DNA from: Clostridia bacterium
GTDB taxonomy: Bacteria; Bacillota; Clostridia; Oscillospirales; CAG-272
Length of the DNA: 64,000 nucleotides
NCBI GenBank assembly: GCA_017411745.1
Contig: JAFQPM010000016.1
Span: forward strand, 83,120-147,119
Direction of reading: 5' to 3'
Shown: positions 51,431 to 59,634 of the stretch, in pieces
Numbering within the stretch: position 1 is the stretch's first letter
How the letters are laid out: each line of letters begins with the position of its first letter
Made by a program: the position numbers and the translations under genes
The notes under the pieces: model-generated
The model's input: only the letters and a program-made list of their open reading frames with translations
Databases searched by the model: none
Told to the model about the DNA's origin: nothing

Positions 51431-53026
51431 TTATTTGATTATAACGCTTGTTTTAGCGCCAATGGTGAGAACCGTACCGTTAAGCTTAGCTTTACCCATA
51501 CCGATGTATTCACACAGAGTGCTAAACGTATGGTTATCAAGTCCCGAGCAGGTCGCAAGGTCTATCGAGATCTCTTCGTCAGAGGTGTTGTGGAAGAGTC
51601 CGAGCACCTCGCCCTCGTATTCGATATAAAAACCGCCGAAATTCTTTGAGCTGCTCGTGACCGCGTTGTAATCTCCGCGAGCTATCGCCTCGTATTTGTG
51701 ACGCACGGCGATCAGCTTGCAGTAATAGTTATAAAGGCTTTCCTCGTCCTCAATCTGATCGGCGACCGTGACACTTATCTGCTTATCGGCGGGATAGGTC
51801 GAGCCTACGGGATTTTTGATTGGGTCTCCGTCTCCCCAAAGCATCGCGAGTCGGCGATTTGCATCGGTGTTTTCGCTACCTCTTGAGCCTCGCATTCCGA
51901 TCTCCTCGCCGTAATAGATAACCGGCGATCCCGGCGAGAGAAGATAGAGATTTGCCGCCATTCTCATACCGCTTTCGGTAACGAACGTGCCCGATATTCT
52001 GTCCATATCGTGATTCGAGAGGAACGGCATTGCCATTCCGTCTTTATTCGCCGTCTGAACCTTATTCTGAAAAGACTCAATATAGTTTGTATAGTTTGAA
52101 ATGTTGCTATTTCCCTTCGCAGCTTTTGCAACGACTCCCTCCGCCTGAGCTACGGCAAAATTAAAGCAATTCATCGCGCTGTAATAGGAAAGGATCTCGG
52201 TCTCGCCCGACCAACATTCACCCACGCAATAGACGTCGGGCTTTATCGCCTTAAGCTGCTCCATATACCATTCCCAGAATTCTACCGATCTTGCAGTATC
52301 TCCGTAGTATATATATTTGACCGCGTCAAATCTGAAGCCGTCCACGCCAAGCTCAAGGTAATATTTTGCGATATCAAGCGTTGCTTCTCTTACCTTGGGA
52401 TTATCAAAGTTGAGCTCGGGCATATCGCCTGAAAAATTACACTCGTAATAGTAATCGACACCCGCGATCTTCTGATAGGACTTGCCGCCCTCCTTTTCTG
52501 CTGCGGTGACGCAAGAATAATAATCGTAATATTCATTTTCTACGTCACCGTTCATTCGCGCCTCTTTAAAAGCGACAAACCAAGGATGCTGACTTGAGGT
52601 GTGATTGATTGCAAGATCAAGAATTACCTTGACGTTGCGCTCGTGACAGAGCTCGACAAGCTCGACGAGATCGGATTCCTCGCCGAAGCGCCAGTCTATC
52701 TTGTAATAATCCTTGGCATCGTATTTGTGATACGACGGCGAGGAAAAGATAGGCGAGAGCCATATTCCCTGCACACCAAGGCTTTTTCCTGAATTAATAT
52801 TTCCGTCATTGAGATAATCTATGCGGTTGATTATGCCTCGAAGATCTCCAAAGCCGTCGTCGTTAGAGTCCGAAAAAGAGCCTACGAATATCTGATAAAA
52901 GGTTCTGTAGTTATCGTCCACGGGGTCGACCTTTGGCTCGGGCGTTTTGTTGCAACCCGACATCGCCAAGCTTGAAAATACCATAACAACCGCCAAAAAT
53001 AAAGTAATAATTTTAGTTTTCGTCAT
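51431..53026 (-). CDS. Surface alpha-amylase lipoprotein (GH13)
   Basis: A 531-aa GH13 enzyme anchored outside the cell: signal peptide with lipobox AMSGC (Cys25). All four conserved regions are present: DLAINHTS, GFRFDAVKY (nucleophile D234), CVGECWSG (acid/base E270) and FLSNHDMDR (D340). The N-terminal FYQIFVGSFSDSNDDGFGDL is typical of the oligosaccharide-active amylase groups. A C-terminal domain C follows from about 440. The ATG at 53026 has AAGG 9 nt upstream; a GTG three codons earlier overlaps that site. It lies 13 nt after the surface GH53 gene and is clearly in the same operon. Confidence 0.94.
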   Translation of the reverse strand: MTKTKIITLFLAVVMVFSSLAMSGCNKTPEPKVDPVDDNYRTFYQIFVGSFSDSNDDGFGDLRGIINRIDYLNDGNINSGKSLGVQGIWLSPIFSSPSYHKYDAKDYYKIDWRFGEESDLVELVELCHERNVKVILDLAINHTSSQHPWFVAFKEARMNGDVENEYYDYYSCVTAAEKEGGKSYQKIAGVDYYYECNFSGDMPELNFDNPKVREATLDIAKYYLELGVDGFRFDAVKYIYYGDTARSVEFWEWYMEQLKAIKPDVYCVGECWSGETEILSYYSAMNCFNFAVAQAEGVVAKAAKGNSNISNYTNYIESFQNKVQTANKDGMAMPFLSNHDMDRISGTFVTESGMRMAANLYLLSPGSPVIYYGEEIGMRGSRGSENTDANRRLAMLWGDGDPIKNPVGSTYPADKQISVTVADQIEDEESLYNYYCKLIAVRHKYEAIARGDYNAVTSSSKNFGGFYIEYEGEVLGLFHNTSDEEISIDLATCSGLDNHTFSTLCEYIGMGKAKLNGTVLTIGAKTSVIIK

Positions 53027-53039
53027 TTTAGTCACCTTA

Positions 53040-55034
53040 TCATTCAGTTACCGAATTGAAAAGCGCATCGTCTATCTTGCCCCAAGCATTCGGTCCTGCA
53101 CATTTTACGTAGATGCCGACGACGATACTGTCGCCTTCATTATACTCGATGTTCCCTATCGCAGCGGTGTGCCACTCGTTATACACCGTGATCTCGGTCT
53201 CGGCTGTATAAACGATCTCACCGTTTATCTTGACGTAAGCGTAAATGTCGGTCTCGCCGCCGTCACCGCCCATAATAGATATCGAATAGTTATATTTTCC
53301 TGCTTTAAGCCCATCGATCTCTTGCTCGAGGGTAAATTCGACCGCATTTGCCGCCGCGCCCCAGAAGTGATAGTGCTTCGTGCCCGTCATAGAGTCGGAG
53401 ACCTTATCCTCAACGTACAGCTCGTCGAAGCTGCCTATCGTAGTTGCTATCCACTCCGCCTCGCCGTCCTCAAAGCTCCAATTCTTGAGGAAGTTGTATT
53501 CAACCATAGAAACGTAGCAGGTGGCGGTCATTCCGTCCGCGGTGCCGTATATAGTATATTTGGCAACTCCGCCGTTTTTCATAGCGTCAATATCGACGTT
53601 CTTCCATTCGACCGAGATCGCTTGCTTTGAGTTATCAAGCATTATCGCATTTACGGTATCGGGAAGAAGAATATCACCGTTGAGGTCGATAATAAGCTCT
53701 ACGTCCTCTATAGCGTCTGCCTTCACGTCGACTTTATTGCCGTTTTTGACGAGATCAAATACCTTCAGCGACTCAAGCACCTTGCCGTTTTGGTCAAAGA
53801 ACGCCTGATTGTCGACCGCGCATCCGCCGTACCACTTGCCCGCATCGTCGGGGTCGTAGTCAGCCGCATAAGAGGTCGCCCACCCCGAGCCGTATTTCTC
53901 CCACAAAGCAAGATTTGCTTCGTAGCTTTCGTTGCCGACCGAGATCCACGTGCCCTCCCAATAGAACACGCCGATACAGTTGGTCGTCTTATTGACCGCG
54001 GTATCTATCACGTCTCGGACGAGATTTGCCTGTCCTTGAACCGTGAAGGGATATTCCTTTACTATTCCGCCGCCGTCACCTATAGTGTTTCCGTAAAGGT
54101 CCGTATTCTCCGAAGTAAATGCGTAGGAGGTCTCGGCGATCATAACCTTTTTGTCATAGGTCTCGGCAACGTTTGAGAGCACCTCTGAAAGATTATCGAG
54201 CGTGCCGTGCCAGAAAGGATAGTATGAGGATGCGAAGACGTCGTAATCCACCCCGTAATAATCGAGGTTCTTGCTGTAGCTTACGTAATTAGTCACCTTT
54301 TCAGGATTTGCGAAATGTATTACGACAAGCGCATCGGGGCAGACCTCACGGACCGCCTTTGATCCCGCCGACATAAGCTGGGTGATCTTTTTCCAACCAC
54401 CAAGCGCGCTACTCGATTCACCACACATATATCCGTTTGTTTCGTTACCTATCTGCACCATTCCAACGTCAACGCCGGCTTCAACGAGCATTTCGAGACA
54501 TTCCTTGGTATATTCGTAAAGAGCCTCGGATTTTTGGTCAATATTCATTCCCTTCCATGCTTTAGGCACCATCTGTTTCGCGGGATCTGCCCAGAAATCG
54601 CTGTAATGGAAGTTGACGAGCAGCTTCATACCGTATTTGGTCGCACGCTTGCCGACTTCTATGGCATTCTCTATGTCACAGTTTCCTCCGCCGTATCCGT
54701 TTCCGTTTTTATCAAACGGATCGTTCCAGATACGAACGCGGATATAATTAATACCGTTTTGGCTAAGTATCTCGTACACGTCCTTTTCGGTGCCGTCGTA
54801 ATCGTAATACTTAACACCGCTATCCTCAAGAGACGGCACGCACGACGCGTCCATACCCATAATGAACTCATCGGTAAGATTTTCTACCTTCTCCACGTAG
54901 AGCGTGTCGGAGCTTACGTTCGTTTTTATTTTATTCGGTCTCCAATCGCTGCTCTGGTCGTTACAAGCGGCAAAGCTAACCGTTACACCTATAAAAATCG
55001 TGCAAAATATGATCTTTAAGATAAAGTTTTTCAT
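53040..55034 (-). CDS. Surface GH53 endo-beta-1,4-galactanase with C-terminal modules
   Basis: A 664-aa lipoprotein (lipobox SFAAC, Cys24). Residues 55-405 are GH53, with MGMDASCVPSLE, the NYIRVRIWNDPFDKNGN block, acid/base E198 in IGNETNGY and nucleophile E301 in MIAETSYAF. Residues about 425-510 form an Ig-like domain (VELIIDLNGDILLPDTV ... VEWKNVD), and about 512-664 a jelly-roll module (NWSFEDGEAEWIATT, KHYHFWGAAANAVEFTLEQE, DDALF end) as in galactan-binding modules such as CBM61; this assignment is inference. The start at 55034 has CGGAG 6 nt upstream. It attacks type-I galactan at the surface, while the second GH53 in this operon acts inside. Confidence 0.9.
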   Translation of the reverse strand: MKNFILKIIFCTIFIGVTVSFAACNDQSSDWRPNKIKTNVSSDTLYVEKVENLTDEFIMGMDASCVPSLEDSGVKYYDYDGTEKDVYEILSQNGINYIRVRIWNDPFDKNGNGYGGGNCDIENAIEVGKRATKYGMKLLVNFHYSDFWADPAKQMVPKAWKGMNIDQKSEALYEYTKECLEMLVEAGVDVGMVQIGNETNGYMCGESSSALGGWKKITQLMSAGSKAVREVCPDALVVIHFANPEKVTNYVSYSKNLDYYGVDYDVFASSYYPFWHGTLDNLSEVLSNVAETYDKKVMIAETSYAFTSENTDLYGNTIGDGGGIVKEYPFTVQGQANLVRDVIDTAVNKTTNCIGVFYWEGTWISVGNESYEANLALWEKYGSGWATSYAADYDPDDAGKWYGGCAVDNQAFFDQNGKVLESLKVFDLVKNGNKVDVKADAIEDVELIIDLNGDILLPDTVNAIMLDNSKQAISVEWKNVDIDAMKNGGVAKYTIYGTADGMTATCYVSMVEYNFLKNWSFEDGEAEWIATTIGSFDELYVEDKVSDSMTGTKHYHFWGAAANAVEFTLEQEIDGLKAGKYNYSISIMGGDGGETDIYAYVKINGEIVYTAETEITVYNEWHTAAIGNIEYNEGDSIVVGIYVKCAGPNAWGKIDDALFNSVTE

Positions 55035-55052
55035 ATATTCTCCGTTCCGAAC

Positions 55053-55086
55053 AGTCCCCACCTTTTTTGGATATAAGGTGGGGACT
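55053..55086 (-). other. Intergenic hairpin between pullulanase and GH53 genes
   Basis: Perfect 12-bp stem AGTCCCCACCTT / AAGGTGGGGACT with a 10-nt loop and no strong T run, probably a leaky terminator or RNA-stabilising element. Confidence 0.6.
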
Positions 55087-55093
55087 ATAAAAA

Positions 55094-57754
55094 TTACTTA
55101 ATGAGGGTATCGTTGACGTAAATTCTTACGCTTATTCCGTCAACGGTTACCGAGCCACTCTCGCGAGAAAGCACTGCTGCTCCCGCATTCTCTCCGTCGG
55201 CAACAAGATTCCACTCACCCTCAAGGGTGCAAGGAAGATTCTGCGAATGAGGATTGATGAGTGCGAGCGCCTTGCCGCCGTTTCCGTCGTCAAAGGTGAC
55301 TACTGCAACACCGCTGCCAAGCTCCTCGTAGCTTATTGCCGTATCATTATTTATAAAGATACCGTAGGTCTTGCGGAGCTCGATCAAGCCCTTGTAGTAG
55401 AGCATAGTCTCGTACTCACGAGTGCCTTCACGAAGGACCGACCAATCAATATTGTTTATCTCATCACTCGATTGATAGCTGTTCTCGTCTCCGTCCTTGG
55501 TTCGAAGCATTTCCTCACCCGCCTGCCAGAACGGAGTTCCCTTTGACATAAGGATTATTGCCGCGCCGAGATTATTCATCTTATTTCTTGCATCGTCGGT
55601 TGCATTGGGATTGGACAGCAGAAGCTTATCCCAAAGCGTATTGTTGTCGTGCGCGCTCATATAGTTTATGACCATAGAATTCTTAACCTGCCATCCGAAG
55701 CCGCCCGTAGCCGCACCGCCCATGCTGAAGATGATCTTTTTGAGATTGTAGCTGTTTGCATCTCCGTTGATATATCCCTGCGCCGCTTTATCAAACACGC
55801 TTCCCTTCAATCCGTCGCGCATAACGTCGTTAAAGACCGCTACCGAGCCGATAGCATCGCCCGTGGGAGTTATCTGGCTTATATTGGACTGATTTGCCTG
55901 AGGGCTTGAATCGATCGTCGAGCCCATCTTCCAGCCTTCTCCGTAGATGATCGCGTTCGGATTGATAGCGTGCACCGCGCTCTCGACTCCTTGCATAGTC
56001 TCAAGGTCGTGCAGACCCATAAGGTCAAATCTGAGTCCGTCAAGTCCGTATTCCTCTACCCAATAGGAAGTGGATTCTACCATGAACTTACCGTACATAT
56101 ATCTTTCCGAAGCGGTATCGTTACCGCAGCCGCTTGCGGAGGAGTTTGCACCCGTTTCGGTGTATCTGTAGTAATAGTACGGAACTATTCTGTTGAACGA
56201 GCTGTTGGCGTCGTAGGTGTGGTTATATACTACGTCCATAACAACGCCGATCCCTGCTTTATGGAGCGCCATCACCATTTCCTTGAATTCCTTTATTCTG
56301 ACCTCTCCGTTGTACGCATCCGTGGAATAGCTTCCCTCGGGAACGTTATAGTTCTTGGGATCGTATCCCCAGTTGAACGGCGCGTTGGGATCGCTCTCAT
56401 CGACGGTCGCGTAGTCGTATACGGGAAGGAGATGAACGTGAGTGATTCCAAGCTCCTTGAGGTAGTCAACGCCTACGGGCATGCCGTGTTCGTTGACAAG
56501 CCCCGTTTCGGTAAATGCGAGATATTTTCCCCTATACTGCGAGGACTCTATCTTGTTTGAGAAATCTCTTACGTGAACCTCCCAGATTATTGCCTTGGAA
56601 TAGCTGGTGATAGGATCTGCAAGCGCTTTTGAGTCTTCCCATCCCTCAGGATCGGTAAGAGAAAGATCGACCACCATTCCGCGATTGCCGTTGACTCCTG
56701 CCGCCTTTGCGTACGGGTCAACCGCCTCTTGAGTTCCCACGGCAGTAGTTACCGTATAGGTATAATACGTACCGTGACCGCACTCCTCGGTATGCGACCA
56801 GACGCCCTTATCGCCCTTGACCATATCAACGGTCTTATAGGCATCAACTCCGTCGCCCGCTTCAAACAGATTAAGAACTACCTTGGAAGCTGTGGGCGCC
56901 CAGACCTTGAAGGTCGTCGTATCACCATCTATGATAGCACCAAGGTCCGTTCCGTCATAGTGATAATTGTCGGCAAAGTATTGGCTATCGAAGATGCCCA
57001 TGGGTATGACCGTTGTCTCACCGTATCCTTCGATATTAACGGTATACGTTTTTGAGAGATCAAGGCTTTCTTCGACCTCGATGTATCCCGTCTTTGACTG
57101 CCTTCCCATGGTAGAGATGCTAGTTACCTTGATCTCGCGATCTCCCTGATACACCTTTACCTGATCGCAGCTCGAAATAGTAGCGGCGGGCGTTATGCTG
57201 TAGCTGATCTTTCGCTCGTCTGCCATTCCTGCTAATTTAAATCCTCTTATCATTACGAGAGTTTTTCCTCCATCATAGCTTTTGAACTGATCCTGAACGC
57301 CCGATTTCAAATAGATGACGGTCTCCTTGCCCTCTATAGTGGCAAATCTGTCCTCCTCGAAATCCTTAGTAGCGCTTCCCCACGAGCTTCCGCCCGGGTC
57401 GGAGCAATCTCTACGCACTATAAATCCAACCTGCTCTACGTCCTCGGGAACGTTGATGACGACCTTGGCGCCGTACTCACATTCGTGAAAAACGTAGCCT
57501 TGACCCGCCTTGTCGCCCCACCAGATCCACATATCGCAGTTTTCGTAAGTTCCATTATAGGTCCAATAAAAAGTAAGTTGATTGTATCCGTCCTCCAAAG
57601 GAAGCTTATATTCATCCTTGGGCACGTTGTCCTCAGGCTCCGACGTGGTCGTTTCACCTGCACCGTCACCCAACGTATTGCATGCGGTCAAGCCGACCGA
57701 TATTATCATTAACAACGCGAGGATCAGGGATACGTAACGAAATGTCTTTTTCAT
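55094..57754 (-). CDS. Type I pullulanase lipoprotein
   Basis: An 886-aa debranching enzyme that hydrolyses alpha-1,6 links of pullulan and branched starch. It has a signal peptide with lipobox GLTAC (Cys25) and a Thr/Glu-rich linker, then a CBM41-type starch-binding module (LTFYWTYNGTYENCDMWIWW, VGFIVRRDCSD). A CBM48-like domain (TTFKVWAPTASKVVLNLFEA) precedes the GH13 domain with the pullulanase signature FNWGYDPKNYNVPEGSYS, DVVYNHTY, GLRFDLMGLHD (nucleophile), YGEGWKMG (acid/base) and MSAHDNNTLWD. The start at 57754 has GGAGACC about 6 nt upstream. An in-frame extension reaches 57871 but would put 39 residues before the signal peptide. Confidence 0.94.
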   Translation of the reverse strand: MKKTFRYVSLILALLMIISVGLTACNTLGDGAGETTTSEPEDNVPKDEYKLPLEDGYNQLTFYWTYNGTYENCDMWIWWGDKAGQGYVFHECEYGAKVVINVPEDVEQVGFIVRRDCSDPGGSSWGSATKDFEEDRFATIEGKETVIYLKSGVQDQFKSYDGGKTLVMIRGFKLAGMADERKISYSITPAATISSCDQVKVYQGDREIKVTSISTMGRQSKTGYIEVEESLDLSKTYTVNIEGYGETTVIPMGIFDSQYFADNYHYDGTDLGAIIDGDTTTFKVWAPTASKVVLNLFEAGDGVDAYKTVDMVKGDKGVWSHTEECGHGTYYTYTVTTAVGTQEAVDPYAKAAGVNGNRGMVVDLSLTDPEGWEDSKALADPITSYSKAIIWEVHVRDFSNKIESSQYRGKYLAFTETGLVNEHGMPVGVDYLKELGITHVHLLPVYDYATVDESDPNAPFNWGYDPKNYNVPEGSYSTDAYNGEVRIKEFKEMVMALHKAGIGVVMDVVYNHTYDANSSFNRIVPYYYYRYTETGANSSASGCGNDTASERYMYGKFMVESTSYWVEEYGLDGLRFDLMGLHDLETMQGVESAVHAINPNAIIYGEGWKMGSTIDSSPQANQSNISQITPTGDAIGSVAVFNDVMRDGLKGSVFDKAAQGYINGDANSYNLKKIIFSMGGAATGGFGWQVKNSMVINYMSAHDNNTLWDKLLLSNPNATDDARNKMNNLGAAIILMSKGTPFWQAGEEMLRTKDGDENSYQSSDEINNIDWSVLREGTREYETMLYYKGLIELRKTYGIFINNDTAISYEELGSGVAVVTFDDGNGGKALALINPHSQNLPCTLEGEWNLVADGENAGAAVLSRESGSVTVDGISVRIYVNDTLIK

Positions 57755-57757
57755 ATA

Positions 57758-57902
57758 GGTCTCCATTCTACCACAATTGTTATCGTTGGATTTTGCTGCA
57801 AAGGCAAAATCCTTGCGTGAAAAAGCATACTTCACTATCAGATTGGAAGCAACTTTCACGCTGGTCTCCATTTTGCTACAAAATAATCGTTGGATCTTGC
57901 TG
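57758..57902 (-). repeat. Imperfect duplication in front of the pullulanase gene
   Basis: A roughly 40-bp segment containing the ribosome site and ATG context of pullulanase (57758-57798) recurs at 57863-57902 with about 78 percent identity, offset by about 105 bp. The upstream copy keeps an ATG (57871) in frame with pullulanase. Confidence 0.65.
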
Positions 57903-57910
57903 ACTTGATT

Positions 57911-59401
57911 TTATTTGTTGCGCTTCGTCTTGGTGGCAAGATCGAGCATCCTTTCTCTGAGCTTTGCCGTATTGTATCGCGAACTTATTCTCCACGCCCA
58001 GTTGCCCGTTGCGGTAGAGGGAGTGTTCATTCTTCCCTCCTCGTTGGAAAGCTCAAGATAATCCTGCATGGGAACTATCGCAAGATTTGCGATGCTGTTG
58101 AATGCAAATTCGATAAGATCGTACGTGCGGCTCTGTCCTTTGGTGTGAGGACACTCCTTATTAAACCTCGTTTTCGCGTCGCCCGAAAGGTTCCTCACCC
58201 ACGTATAAGTACAGTCGGAATCGTGGGAGGAGGCATATACTACGCAATTCTTGGTCTCAAACATTCTCGGCAGATACTCGCTATCCTCATCGTAGAATGC
58301 AAAGTGGAGCATCTTCATTCCCGGGAAGCCTGTATCGGTAAGAAGCTCGCGTACGTCCTCGGTAATAAATCCAAGATCCTCCGCGATGATCTTTGCTCTC
58401 GGATATTTGTCGGCAATCGCGCGGAAGAGCGCGATTCCGGGCGCGGAATCCCATTTTCCGTTTCTCGCGGTCGTCTCACCGTAAGGCACGTTATAGTATC
58501 CTGCAAATCCGCGGAAGTGGTCTATTCTGAGAATATCGTAGAGCTTGAACGCTGAGCCGACTCTGTCTATCCACCACGAAAAACCGTCCTTCTCCATAAG
58601 CTCCCAGTTATATATCGGGTTGCCCCAAAGCTGTCCGTCGGGAGAAAATCCGTCGGGGGGGCAGCCTGCCACTACAGTAGGATTATAATTTTCGTCAAGC
58701 AAGAACTGCTCGGGAGCCGCCCAGACGTCCATACTGTCGTGAGCCACGTATATCGGCATATCTCCGATGATCATTATTCCCTTTTCGTGAGCGTGGCGAA
58801 CGATCTCCTTCCATTGAGCCGCAAACTCGTACTGCACCCAACGCCAGAAGGACATTTCCTCCTCAAACTCAGCTTTGTGGGTGATCGCCTTTTTGTAGTT
58901 TCTGTGCTCCTCGTCCCAATAGGTCCACTGGCAATAGTTATAGCGCGTCTTGAGCGCCATAAAGAGCGCGTAGTTCTCGAGCCACGAGGCGTTATTCTTT
59001 ACGAATTTCTTATATTCCGCGTCGGGCTTGAAGCGGAAGTGCGCCATTCGGAGAGCAAGATATCTTACGTTAAAGAGTCTTCCGTAATCTATTTTTTCGG
59101 AATCGTTTTTCTGCGCTTCAAGCTCTTCCTTGAACAAAAGTCCTTTTTTCGCGAGAATATCAAGGTCTACGAAATAGGGGTTTCCCGCAACGGACGAGGG
59201 CGACTGATACGGGCTGTCTCCGTAAGACGTGGGATTAAGAGGCAGTACCTGCCAGCATTTTTGTCCCGTAGCGTCAAGAAAATCAATAAAATCATGCGCC
59301 GCCTTACCAAAGCTGCCGATGCCGTACTTTGAGGGCAGACTGCTGACGGGCATGATCACTCCCGCCTTATGTTTAAATCCGAAATTTTTAGTATCATTCA
59401 T
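57911..59401 (-). CDS. malQ: 4-alpha-glucanotransferase (amylomaltase, GH77)
   Basis: A 496-aa cytoplasmic enzyme that transfers glucan segments between maltodextrins and releases glucose. The N-terminal block KHKAGVIMPVSSLPSKYGIG, the FWRWVQYEFAAQW helix, GDMPIYVAHDSMDVWA, the nucleophile segment LRIDHFRGFAGYY, the acid/base segment AEDLGFITEDV and YASSHDSDCTYTW are all GH77 marks. The ATG at 59401 was chosen because AGGAGG lies about 10 nt upstream and the reading frame before it overlaps the promoter region. It is the first gene of the pullulanase-GH53-amylase run. Confidence 0.95.
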   Translation of the reverse strand: MNDTKNFGFKHKAGVIMPVSSLPSKYGIGSFGKAAHDFIDFLDATGQKCWQVLPLNPTSYGDSPYQSPSSVAGNPYFVDLDILAKKGLLFKEELEAQKNDSEKIDYGRLFNVRYLALRMAHFRFKPDAEYKKFVKNNASWLENYALFMALKTRYNYCQWTYWDEEHRNYKKAITHKAEFEEEMSFWRWVQYEFAAQWKEIVRHAHEKGIMIIGDMPIYVAHDSMDVWAAPEQFLLDENYNPTVVAGCPPDGFSPDGQLWGNPIYNWELMEKDGFSWWIDRVGSAFKLYDILRIDHFRGFAGYYNVPYGETTARNGKWDSAPGIALFRAIADKYPRAKIIAEDLGFITEDVRELLTDTGFPGMKMLHFAFYDEDSEYLPRMFETKNCVVYASSHDSDCTYTWVRNLSGDAKTRFNKECPHTKGQSRTYDLIEFAFNSIANLAIVPMQDYLELSNEEGRMNTPSTATGNWAWRISSRYNTAKLRERMLDLATKTKRNK

Positions 59402-59494
59402 AAAAACGATCCTCCTAAAATGTCGTTTGAATTTTGCATTATTTTTTAGTCGTATCATATAGCCGAAAAGACTTACTTTATACGTCCATTAATG

Positions 59495-59523
59495 ATTATA
59501 TCATTAAATAGCGAAAATTTCAA
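59495..59523 (-). promoter_or_regulatory. Promoter of the malQ-pullulanase-galactanase operon
   Basis: Minus strand TTGAAA (59518-59523), 17 bp, TATAAT (59495-59500). The leader is about 90 nt, with no clear structure. Confidence 0.8.
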
Positions 59524-59592
59524 TAGAAAAATACAAACAAATTATAAGATTTTTATACAAATTGAACATTTTTATTCCAAAAAAAGCAAAAT

Positions 59593-59618
59593 GGAGCAAG
59601 GACACACGTCCTTGCTCC
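59593..59618 (-). terminator. Terminator of the GH106-like gene
   Basis: Perfect stem GGAGCAAGGAC / GTCCTTGCTCC with a 4-nt loop; the minus strand continues ATTTTGCTTTTTTT. Confidence 0.88.
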
Positions 59619-59634
59619 TGACTTTAAAAATATT

